Positions 10,138 through 22,005 of a stretch of DNA of 64,000 nucleotides are shown here, piece by piece. Origin of the DNA: Chinchilla lanigera (taxonomy: Eukaryota; Chordata; Mammalia; Rodentia; Chinchillidae); the NCBI RefSeq assembly GCF_000276665.1, contig NW_004955472.1, positions 3,410,154 through 3,474,153 on the forward strand, given 5' to 3'. How positions within the stretch are numbered: the stretch's first letter is position 1; each line of letters starts with the position of its first letter. Below the pieces are notes generated by a model. It did not search any database. It worked only from the letters and a program-made list of their open reading frames with translations, and was not told the origin of the DNA. Both the position numbers and the translations under genes were made by a program.

Positions 10138-11232
10138 CTTTGAGAATTGCATTTTAAGTGTTATCTTTGCATGACAACTTACAGTTAGCAAAATGACTTA
10201 TATATACCATGTGCTCAAATTTTAATCTGAAAAGCTTTTATTAGAAAGAGCTCTGAATGAAAATTATGGATTCCTAGATAAAAACAAAATGAATTAGAAG
10301 CAATAATATCCAGAGATCTGTCCTTTCCAAAAAATAATTCCCATATTTCTAGATTCTTATTATTTTATTGATTATTTGAGTAGTTATTTTGCAAGTAAAA
10401 GAAGCTAAAGGATCAGTGGCACTTTAGACTTTTATTTTTGCTTTATTTCCATTCAATTATGTCAAAGTATTTCCAAACTGTGATATATTTATAATTATAA
10501 CTTTAATGTTTGCATAATAATCCATGGAGTAGGTTTATTGTTCTAATTTACATATCTAAACCTATTCCCAGCTTTAACTAGTATAAAGAATATTGAAATG
10601 AGTATCTTCAAGTTCCCAGAATTTTATTTTTGTTATTGCTATTATATATAGTGATTGCTAATCTACATACATCTAAAAATGTGTATATCAGGAAAAGAAA
10701 AAAGTAAGAATATTTTAACACTAAATTATTGAGACATCATGAGATTAACACAAGCTACCTTTGGCCTCTACAAGTTCAAGAGGTGCTCAGAGTGGTGGCC
10801 ATTAGCTTCCAGACAGTCATTATGATGGGGAACTGCTGAAGCGTGTACACAGTTTTTGGTGGGATATACGAATTATGAAGGCTGTGGGAAAGTTGCTGTG
10901 AAGGACCAGGGAAGTGCTTTCTCGCAGTTAGACGTTCTATGTGTTTTGGGCCTGACCTGCAGGCACAGATAGAAACTGGTGGCAGAGAGGTCCCTGCAGA
11001 TGCCCTGCCTTAGCCCAAGGACGTAGACGTGGTGTGAAGTGCAGAGAGACCCGTGGCCTGAACGGTTCCTGACTCTGCGAAGGTGACATCTGGTCATCCG
11101 ACTTGAGTCTTCCTTGTATGCAAAGCTGGAGATGAGAAATCTGTGTGGCTTACTTGTATCTTACTGATTTCTAATCTTGGCACCGTTGTTTGCTGGTCTG
11201 AAAATAAATCCGGTGAATACACCTGGAATCAA
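10138..11232. other. Unique sequence; no gene recognised
   Basis: AT-rich to about 10740, then a more balanced-GC stretch (10740-11110) that might be an old repeat or conserved non-coding DNA. The antisense 74-codon frame at 10873-11097 has no domain I recognise. Confidence 0.35.
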
Positions 11233-11246
11233 GACTGGGCAATTTT

Positions 11247-11337
11247 TTTTTTTTTTTCTCCGGTACCGGGAACCGAACTCACGACCTTGCGCTTGCCAGG
11301 CAGGCGCTTTGCCGCTGAGCTAAATCCCCAGCCCCAG
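11247..11337 (-). mobile_element. ID SINE, young, with 14-bp TSD
   Basis: T-run, then 'ctccggtaccgggaaccga', 'gaccttgcgcttgccaggca' and 'ctgagctaaatccccagccc'. The target duplication GACTGGGCAATTTT is at 11233-11246 and 11338-11351. The body is close to the window's ID consensus, so the insertion is recent relative to its neighbours. Confidence 0.95.
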
Positions 11338-11351
11338 GACTGGGCAATTTT

Positions 11352-12094
11352 AACGCCAGGCTCTGAATGAGGAGCAAGCCATGCGTCTGCTGTCCACTTT
11401 GGTGTGTCACTGTAAGACGACACTGGTATGGCTTGTGACAGTGTGGGGAAGGCACTGGTGTTGCTGAAGGCTAAAACACAACTCCTCTTCCCACAAGCTC
11501 TTCAGACAGCAGATCCTATGTGAGAGAAAAGGCGACAAAGGTGTAAAGAACGGCACCAGAGAGCTGGAGGTTTGTCCTTAAACCCAAAATCAGAGTTCCG
11601 ATTTCAGTGAAGGTGTTTCCTGACCCGAACTTCACAGGGCATCTTGGAACCGCTATTGCCGGTGTTAGTACATGAATATATACTATTATATAAGACGGAC
11701 CCGATTGAAACAGTATAGGTGTCTGCCAACGTATCAGACACTCTTTCTTCCTTTGAAAAATAGAAGCGCTAAACTAGATTCATCTTCAGAATTCAGGTGT
11801 GTGTGTGTATTAAGAATGAATCACGGTGGACTTGTCATTAACTTCTTTCCTTAATAAACAAATCCACAAATTTGACATCATTTCTATTGTGACTTATGCT
11901 GATACATTTCTTTCATTTCCCCAGAGTAATTCTTCAGTAATTATTTTTAAAAAGTGGAATGAATACTTTATTTTCTGAATGCTCATGTACCTGACGATGC
12001 CTTTCTTTTGCCGTGTACATGGATGAAACTTGTCTGGGTATAATATTACAGTTTCAGTCCCTTTGTTGCATAGCTCTGGAACATCTCTGTATAG
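11352..12094. other. Unique sequence; no gene recognised
   Basis: Moderate GC to 11650, then AT-rich. No known repeat or coding signature recognised. Confidence 0.35.
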
Positions 12095-12245
12095 TTTTCT
12101 TGTATTCATCTTGCAGAAGTAGTATAATAACTGCTGTTAATTCCTATCATTTTGTTTTGAAACCCTGTATCATTTTTATGTTGCTTTCTTTTTGTCTGTG
12201 TTGTTATTTTGTTATTGTTTTTTAACTTTCTTTAGAATAAAAAAG
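12095..12245 (+). mobile_element. L1 3' UTR relic, plus strand
   Basis: 'ataataactgctgttaattc' and 'gtatcatttttatgttgct' match, in order, the L1 3' UTR end at 43.53-43.63 kb ('ccattgctaatttccta', 'gtatcatttttattgtttt') and the reverse complement of the antisense L1 3' UTRs at 17.8 and 55.4 kb. Short and old. Confidence 0.5.
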
Positions 12246-12568
12246 AAATATAAAGACAGGCTAATTCTTTTTGTAGATGGCATTCTTTGTTCTTTGTGGA
12301 TACATATGGGATTGTTTTTATTATTATAACTCATAATTGTCCCTTCAGTGTGTCTGAGTGCATATTTTATATTAGTATTTATGGTCTGTACACAGAGTGA
12401 GCTGTTTCTAGTAAAACAGCCAAGCTCAGACATATTTCCTCTTATTATTTTATTTCTATTTCCTTTCTCTCACATACTTTGTTTCTACTTTGCCTTCTCA
12501 TTCCAGATATACTTGGACCAGGGGAGGTATAACTGGGTACTGGACCAGTGTATATATATATGTATGAG

Positions 12569-12650
12569 TTTTTTGTTTTTGTGGTGCTGGGGATTGAACC
12601 CAGGGCCCTGTACAGGCCGGGTGCATGCTCTACCACTGGCCTATGTTCTC
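12569..12650 (-). mobile_element. ID SINE, older copy
   Basis: 'gtggtgctggggattgaacc', 'cagggccctgtacaggccgg' and 'tgcatgctctaccactgg' are an antisense ID body of a different, older subtype than the 'ggtaccgg' IDs. Imperfect flanks 'ggaccagtgtat' and 'agaccattgtat' suggest a decayed target duplication. Confidence 0.8.
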
Positions 12651-12692
12651 AGACCATTGTATCAGATTGTTATGGAAGCTATTTCTGTTTTT

Positions 12693-12742
12693 TTTTTTTT
12701 TTTAATTTTTTATTTTTTTCCCCTGCCCCCCACACTCCCGGC
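12693..12742 (-). mobile_element. Very short retro-insertion (~50 bp) with imperfect 16-bp TSD
   Basis: A T-rich run followed by about 23 bp of 'cccctgccccccacactccc' is bracketed by 'ag(c/t)tatttctgttttt' at 12677-12692 and 12743-12758. Read on the minus strand it is a short GC-rich tail plus A-rich tract, the form of a severely 5'-truncated retrotransposed RNA. The source RNA is not identified. Confidence 0.6.
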
Positions 12743-12758
12743 AGTTATTTCTGTTTTT

Positions 12759-14235
12759 AAAGTATTTGTTCTAGTTTCAGATATGTACTGTCCTCTGAGT
12801 TCCAGAGCTTTCAGGACAGAAAATGTTGAAGAGAACCTTAAAAATATCATTATGTTGAGTACCAGTAATTTTTCACAAGAATTTTTAATTTACTATTTCA
12901 TTATTTGATTATAGCCTAAAAGCATCAGTTGATAAGTATAACAGATGGCGTTTCTCCACTTGATGTATTCAGGTGATTATTAGGGTGTTTTTCAGCAACA
13001 CCTAGAAAATGGAGCTTCATGAGGAGTCTCCATAGGATGGCATAATTTTGATCAATAAATTCAATAAATAAATCTGCCTATTTGAAAAATATTTGCATTC
13101 TTAATACATTGCAGTGATCAGATTATACTGTTTTATCTCAGTATAATGGTATATATGTATATGTGCATGTTTACTTCAGCCAAGTCAATTTATCTTTTCA
13201 GATGAAGCATCTTCCCTTGGGTCACTTTGTTGCCTTTGCTATTGAAAAAAGCACATTTCAAATCCTTGTGCCTGGTACGTATATTCAGGTCATTTCTATA
13301 CACTTGATATCCTTAATTCTCAATCTTTCTGTTCATTAGTCTCACTGGCACACTTTAAAAGATACCGTTACTTGAGCTGTGTTTTGAAACAATTAAACCT
13401 CTGGACCCGGGACCTCAGCTTCAGTACTTTTCAAAGTCATCTCAGATTATTTTAATATGTATCTAAGAACCACTGCATGGTAAAACAAGAAGAGGAGCAA
13501 TTGTTTTCCTGAGTATCATTTGGTCCTGTGTGTGGTATGCTGTGGTGGCTGCAAGCATACGGAGGAGCTCTGGCACACTGGGAATTAGAGACAATATTTA
13601 GTATTTATTCGCATATGCAGACTTTTTCAGGGAAACACACATAAAAAACAACATGAACTGTTACCTCGAGATCAAGTACAAACTGAGCTCTAAGATCTTG
13701 CATCAGACTCTGCTTATCCAGAGAATTTCTGTGTCTAAAAATTTTAAATCTAAATCGAGATAAGAACAGTTTGTAATGTGATTTTTCTTTGAAAACTTAT
13801 CGTATAACCTCATATGTCACTGCTACAACAACGACTAATTTTAGATAAACATTTCCAGATTGTGTTCAGAAGAGCCTTCTTTTTGTGGCAATACATTTTA
13901 TAGTTCTAAGCAATGTAAATTTTCAAATATTTGTTTCATAGTATTACATGAAATAGAAGAGAAATATTGTATAATTCTTTTCTTATTCCTTCCTTTCCTC
14001 TCTCTTGGATACTTTTAAATTTTCATCCTAGAGAGGTTAGATCGTAGAAATCAGTGGGAAAATATGCAGATTAGATATCTTAAGTGTCATAGTATTATTT
14101 TAGGAGTTAAACATTTCAAAAACTTGAAATATTAAGTTAGACTGGTATGGTTAGGTGTATGTCATATGAACCGGAATATTTAAACAATTGGCTGTGAGTT
14201 GTTTGTGTCACATACGATATTACCATACTATAGCA
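12759..14235. other. Unique AT-rich sequence; nothing recognised
   Basis: No gene or known repeat recognised. Confidence 0.4.
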
Positions 14236-15185
14236 GGGGATGTATTCCAGGATTCCCAGGGAGGCTTGAAGCCCTGGAGTGTACCAAACCTTACATGTAC
14301 TATGTTTTCCCTATACAAGTTTATTAATAAATAAATTTAATTCATAAATTGGGGATGGTAAGAGATTAACAATGTGTTATGGTTTGTGTCTGGGTGTCCC
14401 CCCAAAGCCTCAAGCGGCCATAGGGCAGGCTTTAAGAGTTTGATTGATTATGGGTGTGAGAGCTACACCGCCCTGGGGTGGATAGTTTGCATATGTAAGG
14501 GAGAGCAAGAGGCTGCTTGGGGCGATTCCTGCCTTTTGTGCTTGTTGCTTTCCTGTGTTCTGCCTCCAAGAGCTGTAGCTCTCTGCCATGTGCCAGTCTG
14601 CTTTGTAATTTGCCAACTATGGACTGAAACCTCCACAAACTGTAAGCGAAATAAACCTTTCCTTCCTTAATTTTGGGTGTCAGGTATTTTGTCCCAGCAA
14701 CGAGAGAAAAGTAACCAAGACACAACGGCTAATAATAAAACAGAACAATTAAAACAATGTACTGTATGAAAAGTTACATGACTGTGGTTTCTCTCAAAAC
14801 ATCTTGCAGTGCACTCACCTTTCTCTTTCGATAATATGAGATAATAATGAATGGAAGCACCTTATGGCTTCTTCAAAGGCGCATCTGAACTGCCAGCATC
14901 ACTCCTCACTGCCAAGTAAAATGAGAGTTACCTGAGCACAAGCGCTGTGATCCCTCCACAGCTGGCCTAATAGCTGAGCTGCTCACTAAGTGGCTGGTGA
15001 TGGGCATCGCATGCAGCGTGAATGTGAACACACAGCACAGAGGGATGATGTAGGACCTGGGGGACAGAGCAGAGCGTAGGAGATTTTGTCATGCTGCTTA
15101 GAATGGCCTGAAATATAAAGTTGATGAATTATTTATTTCTGGAATTTTCCATTTAGATAATGTTTAGACCATGGATGAGAGTAAA
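14236..15185. mobile_element. Tigger/MER-type DNA transposon, non-autonomous, split by a MaLR LTR
   Basis: The left part 'ccaggattcccagggaggct', 'gaagccctggagtgtaccaa' and 'ggtaagagattaacaa' continues after the LTR with 'ctaataataaaacagaacaa', 'gtggtttctctcaaaacatc' and finally 'atttctggaattttccattt' plus 'gaccatggatgagagtaaa'. This order is that of a medium-reiterated pogo/Tigger-type element known across mammals. The outermost terminal repeats are too decayed to pair with certainty. Confidence 0.65.
14373..14722 (+). mobile_element. ERVL-MaLR-type solo LTR, plus strand
   Basis: Starts 'tgtgttatggtttgtgtctg' and ends 'gagaaaagtaaccaagaca', with 'tatggactgaaacctccaca' and the polyadenylation-type signal in 'gcgaaataaacctttccttc'. 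The same LTR subfamily recurs at 32.8 kb (plus) and 60.2 kb (minus). It has no internal retroviral sequence, so it is a solo LTR. It lies inside the Tigger-type element and is therefore younger than it. Confidence 0.85.
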
Positions 15186-15329
15186 TACCTGATACTTTGG
15201 AAAGTGGAATAAATATAAGGGGAGGAGCAACGGTATGACTGAAGGACCCCTGTGTGTCCTTTGCTCACTGCTACTCCTTCCATCACTGCTGATCATCACG
15301 TGATGATGGAAAGACTAACATAGCACTTA

Positions 15330-15500
15330 TTACCTGCCTAGCACCACACGTATGTACGTATTCATAATCACCACAAGCCCACGTGGATGGTGTGGCTACG
15401 ATGCCTGCTCTACAGGTGAGAAAGTGCAGGCACAGGGAGGTTAAAGACATAGATGTTGAATTCCAAAGTTAGGGTTCAAAACCGCTCTTCAATCCACACG
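15330..15500 (-). mobile_element. MIR SINE, antisense
   Basis: 'tagcacttattacctgccta', 'ataatcaccacaagccca', 'ctacaggtgagaaagtgcag', 'gcacagggaggttaaagaca' and 'agggttcaaaaccgctc' follow the antisense order of the mammalian-wide interspersed repeat. Ancient, predating rodents. Confidence 0.75.
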
Positions 15501-17589
15501 CTACATTTAATTCACACTTCTGTAGCTATCTAAAGCCTCATGGGAAATATAAAATAACAATTAAAGATCTTGGAACACAGAGTGACGAATGTTTTCCAGG
15601 TAAGAAGCTTCAACCTAAGTAAATGGAGGAATGACCGACATGTATGGGTACGAATTTAAAGAAACTAAACGAGAGTCCGCTGAATTTAGTATGAAGACCG
15701 AGGAGGCAAGATCTCGAGGTGCTTCATTCATTGGGTTAAAGGGTGTAGTACAACAGCTGGCTATTCCAGGAAACCAACGTTTTAATTTAAGGCTGCATCT
15801 TCTGGACTGTTAATTACAATTATTGTATTTGGTATTAAATGATGTATAACAATGTAATTATTGACTAAAGTGGAATAAATACAAGGATATATCAAGATAT
15901 TTTGCTAAAATAATTCTTTTTTTCTGTCATAAAATTTCCCTATCTCTCCTTTTTTATCCCAGAGATATTGCAGTGACTGCCATTCACTCATCTTTATTAT
16001 TAAAACTGATCTTGCTTTAAGCATAGTCATTTATCTGCCTCTCTGCTGCTGTACATTTATTTTTTTAGCCTATAAAATATGACAGTCACAAAAGGTTGTC
16101 TGATACGAGTTAACTGATACCGTTTGAAAAATTATAAATCAAACGTCTGTGTGTTCTCTGCTGCATTTAGGAATATTGCTGACCTGCTGCAGTCTCTTCA
16201 CCCCTTCCTTGTTTGTCATCCTTTCTCAAGAATAAACATTTTGAGCTCCATGCCCATCATGCCCTTAACTCTGAAGATACAAATATGCAGACATATGTGT
16301 GTGTGTGTGTATGCATTTTATTGTTAGTTTTCCTCATTTTGAGATTTCGACAAAGGACATCATACTATGCAAATTCTACTACAATTTGCCTATTCCAGTT
16401 CACTATGTGTTTCTCTGTATATATATGACACTAGTTTATTAACTTTCACTACTCTTTGGTATTCTATTGTATGAATATATCACAATAATTTTCTCCTTTT
16501 GAATGTATCAAAATAACTTCCTCCTCAAGACTTTTTGCCTTGTTTCCAGTTTTTTTGTATCACAATGAGGCTGTTATGAACATCCTTGCATGTTTTCTGG
16601 TGTTATCTGATGGGGAAGGAATTTCCGGGGTGGAGCTGATGGATGACAGCACGGGTGCGTTTTGAATTTTAGAATATAATGGCAAATTGTTTAACACAAC
16701 AATTGAAATAATGATCATTGCCATAATTAGAAAAACTCATTTAATTTCAAATCCTTACCAAATTCTGGCATTGTCAGAATTTTTATCTTTGCCAGTGAAC
16801 TCAAAATAAAATTTTCTTTCACTATTGTTTTAGTCTACTTCCTTGGATATTAATGGTATGTTTATCAATCATTTGTGTTCCTTCCATTGTGAAATAGCTT
16901 TTCTTGTTTTCTGTTTCTTCTGTTCGTATTTATACTAATTTCTCACAGTCCCATGTATACACTAAAAATATAATATCAGCCTACATTATACTTACCTCCA
17001 AGTTTTACATTTTTCTTACTTCATTTAAATTGTAACTTCAAGAAGAGAAAAATTTAATTTTACTGCAGTTAAATTTAACAAAATTTTTTGCTTATAATTT
17101 CTAATTATAACCAACAATACACAATCAAAGCTTACTATGGGAAATGAACAAAATCACAAGGAAAAAAGAATAAAAGAATAAAAGAATAAAAGTAGGGAAA
17201 GTAAGGGGTGAAAGTTCTTAATTTTGATTATTATAGTAAAGAGGGATCTTTAGCATAGTTTCATTGGTTTACTGGTATTTGCACTCTTAAATTTCCAAAA
17301 GTATTTCCCATGGAAATACTCTCATACTAAATAGCTAATGTTGTCCTAATTATTTATCTGAACTCTACATGTATTAGGATATTAGGCTTTGATTCTATGG
17401 TGGATTACCATATAAACATACTTATTTTATCATTCTTTTTTTTAGAACGTATTCACGTTGTAGTGATTACTTTTACATGGGGAGTGTACACAGTGCCTCT
17501 TCATCTTTATTTCATCCCCTAACATTTTCAGTTTTTTCTGCTTCAATGTTTGGTCTCCTTCCCATCTACAGAAACTCTATTTCTATTTT
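15501..17589. other. Unique sequence with small simple repeats
   Basis: No gene recognised. It contains a short TG tract (16296-16312) and an AATAAAAG-type tandem near 17165-17192. Confidence 0.4.
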
Positions 17590-20300
17590 TTCTTCAATTT
17601 TTTTCCTCATTGCCTCTATGTCTTCTCCTCCCTCTCCCTCCATTTCTTTTTCCTATTTCCATTTGAGAAAGATCTATTATTTATCTTTCATTTTGCTATT
17701 TATATTTTAGGTTTCTCATAGAAGAGAAGCTATGCAATTTTTTAAATTTTAAAAGTGAAAGAACAAAAACATATATTAACAAACAGACAACCATTTACAA
17801 AGTAGTACAAGAAGAGTACAAGCAATACTGAATTACAGACAAGGTGACGAAATTAACATTGGTTGCTGTATTACATATTGATCTCTTCAAAGTGGTTACT
17901 CAGGAAAACAAATATAGACCTGCAAGGTTGATCAAATAATTAATCATTAACTGTTCCTTTCAATAAAGCCATAGAAGACGGTAGTACACTTATGTTAGCT
18001 ATCCTGTATATACATACATGCATAATTTCTCCTTCTTTCTTTTCTCTTTTCCCTCATCCCAGTTGCTCTTTACTTTTGAGCAGTTTCCTTTCGTTTCACA
18101 GTGTTTATCTTACCTCCTAATTTTTACTCACTAAATCAGACCTGCGTGTGTAAGCAACATACTGTCTCACTAGTGCAAGACATTATGCAATATTTAAACT
18201 CGTGCCTCACTTATTTCACTTAGCGTTACGACCTTGAGGTGCATCACTTACCTACAAATACTCTAAGTTTAACTTTTTTTTATTGCAGAGTAATACTCCA
18301 TTCTATTTAAATATCACATTTTCTTCATTCATTTATTGATGGGCATATGGACTGTATCCATAATTAGCTATTATAAATCATGCTGCTATAAACATGGGTA
18401 TGCATGTATCACTAAAATATGATGATGAAAGTTTTCAGAAATACCTAGGAGGTGAATAGCTGGATCAAATGGTATTTCTAGTGTTAGTGATTTGAGGACT
18501 CCCCACACTGATCTTCACAGTACTTGCACTAACTTACTTTACCGCCAGCAATGCAGAAGGGCTCCTTCTTTCACTCAGCATTTGTTAGTATTTGATTTCT
18601 TGATGATAGTCACTCTTTCTTGAGTAAGATGGTATTTCAGTGTTGTTTTACTTTACATTTCTTCAATGGTCAGTAGTGTCCAAAATTCATTTATGTATCT
18701 GTTGGTCATCTCTACTTCTTCTGAGAAGACGCTATTCATTTCAGTTGTCCATTTTTTGGTTGGGTATTTTATTTTGGGAGTCTAATTTTTTTGGTTCTAT
18801 ATATATATCCTAGATATTAGTCCTCTGCCCAAGGAATAATTGGAAAAAAAATTTCCCTATTCTGTAGGTTGTCTTTTTACTCTGGTGTTTCCTTTGCTGT
18901 GCAGAAGCTTTTTAATTTGATATAATTTCATTTATTGATTCTCAGTAATATTTCTGCACCCTTGGGGTTCTGTTCAGAAACTCTTTGTCTACACTATATT
19001 TTCCAGGATTTTACCTTCAGTAGATTAAGTATGTCTGTTTCCTCTGGTGTATGTTTCTGGCCTCTTTGTCAAAGATCATATATGTATCTAGGGCTGTTCC
19101 TGCTTCATCTTCTGAGTTTAATTAAACCACATGTCTCTTTTGTGCCAATACCATGCTGTTTTAATCACAATAGCTTTGTAGTATAATTTAAAACCTGGAA
19201 TTGTTTTGCCTCTTGCTTTGTTTTTGTTATCCAGGATTGCTTTTGCTATTCTGAGTCTCTTCGGGTTCCATATCAGCTTTAGAATTATTTTCTATAGATA
19301 TGTGAGGATTGTTGTTGGTATTTTTATTGGGGTTGCATTAAATCTGTATGTCAATTTTGCAAGTATAGCCATTTTGAATATATTGGCTCTGCCTATCCAT
19401 AAACATGGAGTATTTTTCCATTTCTGATATCTTTTTGATCATCTTTTAACAGTACTGTAATTTTTGAAGTAGAGGTCTTTCACTATCTTGGTTAGATTAA
19501 TTCCTAAATATTTCATTTTTATTGATGCTCTTATAAAAATTATCATTTCTCTAATTTTCCATTGGTAAATTTTCTATTGTTTTACAGGATGAGTTTGAGT
19601 TTTGACTGCTGATTTTGTATCCTGATAGATTGCTGACTTTCATCATTAATTGTGGGTCTTTTGGTGAAATTTTTTGGGTCTTGTAAGTAGAGGATTGTTA
19701 TTTGCAAGTAGTGATACTTTGACCTCTTTATTTCCTAGGCATATTGCTTTTATTGCTTTCTCTCGCCTGATTGCTCTCACTAATGTTTCCAGAACTATGT
19801 TGGATGGAAGGTGTGATAGTGGACATGTCCTCATGTTCCTGACCATAGAGGGACTGGTCTCCATTTCCCCCACTTAATATTGTACTGACGGTAGGTTTGT
19901 CCTTAGTGGCTTTTATCAGATAGAGATAAGCTCCTTCTGTATTTCTTTTCTTCAGGTTTTTTTTTTTTTTTATCATGAATGTCAGATTTTGACAAAGGCT
20001 TTTTCTGCATCTCTTGACATGATTGTGTGATTTTTTTAAGAAATGAAGGAAAACATTAACAAACAGACATCCATTTACAAAATAATTATGTGATTTTTGT
20101 TCTCCCTTCTAAGTGATGGATTACATTTATTTATTTGCATATGTTTAACCATCCTTGCATCTCTGGGATGAAGCCTTTTTGGTCATGACATATGATCTTT
20201 TTGATGATTTGTTGCATTCTTTTTGCCAGTATCTTGTTGAAGACTTTTTCTCTATGTTCATCAGAGAAATTGGCCTGTAGTTCTCTTTTTTGGTTGGATC

Positions 20301-20331
<31 letters not shown>

Positions 20332-20935
20332 TAACTCAGGGCAGTGCTAGCTTCCAAGAGTGACTTTGAGGTATTGCTTTCCTCTCAACTTCTTTAGAGT
20401 TTGAGGAGTATTGCAGTTAGATCTTCCCTGAAGTTCTTGGAGAATTTTTCAGTGAATATATCAGATCCCAGACTTTTCTTGGTTGGTAGTTCTTTTTTAA
20501 GTACTGCTTCAGTTTTATTTCCTGGAATTGTCTTATGCAAGATTTTTAAGTCTTCTTGGTTCAGTTTTGGTAATTCATATATTTCTAGAATTTCTATGTC
20601 TGAATTCTCCAATTTATGGGCATACATGTCTGTGAAGTAGTTGCTAATAATCTTCTGAATTTCAGTGCTGTTCTTTGTGATTTCAACTTTTCATTTTTAA
20701 TTGCATTAATTTATGTTTTTTTCTTCCCTTTTTTGGTGATACTGGCTAAGGGCTTTTCTATTGTATTTATTCTTTCAAAGGACCAGTTCTTTGATTCATT
20801 GGTTCTTCATACTTTTTTAAATCTCCATTTCATTAATTTCTTCTCTGATCTTTATAATTTATTTCCTTGCACTAGCTCTGGATTTGGATTGTTCTTGTTT
20901 TTCTAGGACCTTCAGCTACATCATTAGGTTGTTTA
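17590..20935 (-). mobile_element. L1 element, antisense (3' UTR to ORF2), 5'-truncated
   Basis: From 17735 the 3' UTR ('accatttacaaagtagtaca', 'gttgctgtattacatattga') matches the L1 at 55.4 kb. ORF2 follows on the minus strand, with C-terminal, reverse transcriptase and finger regions recognisable in decayed frames (for example [15 protein letters not shown] at 20394-20627). 17590-17734 looks like the polypyrimidine/3' region of a second, older L1 copy. Many stops; not functional. It contains a micro-insertion at 20036-20084 and a long T-run at 20311-20332. Confidence 0.8.
20036..20084 (-). mobile_element. 49-bp micro-insertion of L1 3' UTR with 14-bp TSD
   Basis: Within the ORF2 region, 'aaggaaaacattaacaaaca' and 'catccatttacaaaata' reproduce the L1 3' UTR end. 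It is bracketed by ATTGTGTGATTTTT (20022-20035) and ATTATGTGATTTTT (20085-20098), 13 of 14 matching. The surrounding ORF2 sequence is continuous without it (compare 28.17 kb). It is an L1 insertion truncated to under 50 nt. Confidence 0.8.
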
Positions 20936-22005
20936 TTTGGGCCTATGTCTGACACTGTCAGGGGTGGGGGTCCATCCTCCACATGTGCACTCAGTGGGCA
21001 GAGTTCTGTCCTCTGCTCAGCATCAAAATATTTAAAACTTCAGGATTCTGAACTCAAATGTATGAATCACTTTTGTTGTGATAACTTTTCAAATTTATAA
21101 AGCCCTGTGTTTTCCAAGGGTCAATTAAATATTGCTTATCTTTTATTCTCCTTCTCCCTCTCTCCCCCTCTCTCCTTCCCCCCTCCTTCTGTCACTCTCT
21201 GTCACTCAGAAACACACTTCTAATGTGACTGGAACTTTAGCATTCTATTACGTAACTTCAAATTGGATCCTAAGACATTAGATACTCTATAGCATCTCTG
21301 ATTATTACTATTTTTCATGTTTTCAAGTTACTGTATGTACTATAATCTGCTTTGTATCCACCTAATTCACAAGAGTTTGCCATTTCTTTTCTTGGACCTC
21401 TTGAACACCATCTCTTTTCCTGTGTACTACAGTGTACTATCTTGTTTATGGAATTTTGTGATATGTTTTCATACATTTGAAGTTCTTTAAACAGAAATGG
21501 CTGGAAGAGAAAAAGAAATATGCTTCACTGACTTACTTTTAAACCATTTCTGTTCCTAATGGTAGTTTTTTAAAAACTTATTCCTTGCCAGTCCTGTTAG
21601 GTGTCAAAATTTGAAGAGTATTTCAGAAATATAATGACATACTCTCTTCATATTCATAGAAAAAATACATCTCTGGTGAAATATCATGGATCTCCATGGA
21701 TAATAGAAGGCGACATTCTCTGAGGATAATTGACATCTGGCACACCTTCATTGTTGTTCAAAAGTCTCTCTTTTGACCAAATGAGCAGCATTTCTGTTCT
21801 CACTTTTGCCACCAGAATCTAAGAAAATAAACTTTTCCTAGTGATGAAAATGTTCTGTTTTCAGGAGTGCATTAATTTCAGTTTTCTAGAAAACTGGAAT
21901 CAACAAAAACAATCAAACCAATAGATGAGGTATGATTGGAGAAAAGACTATATTTTTACATATAAATGATTTTACATTTTATTTTTTGTACTATGGTAAG
22001 GTTTT
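20936..22005. other. Unique sequence between L1 copies
   Basis: No gene recognised. CT-rich low complexity at 21148-21185. Confidence 0.4.

Noticed and set aside
15292..15307. 16-bp perfect palindrome centred on CACGTG (E-box)
   Set aside because: A real sequence match, but a single E-box in non-coding DNA has no supporting context; expected by chance at genome scale.
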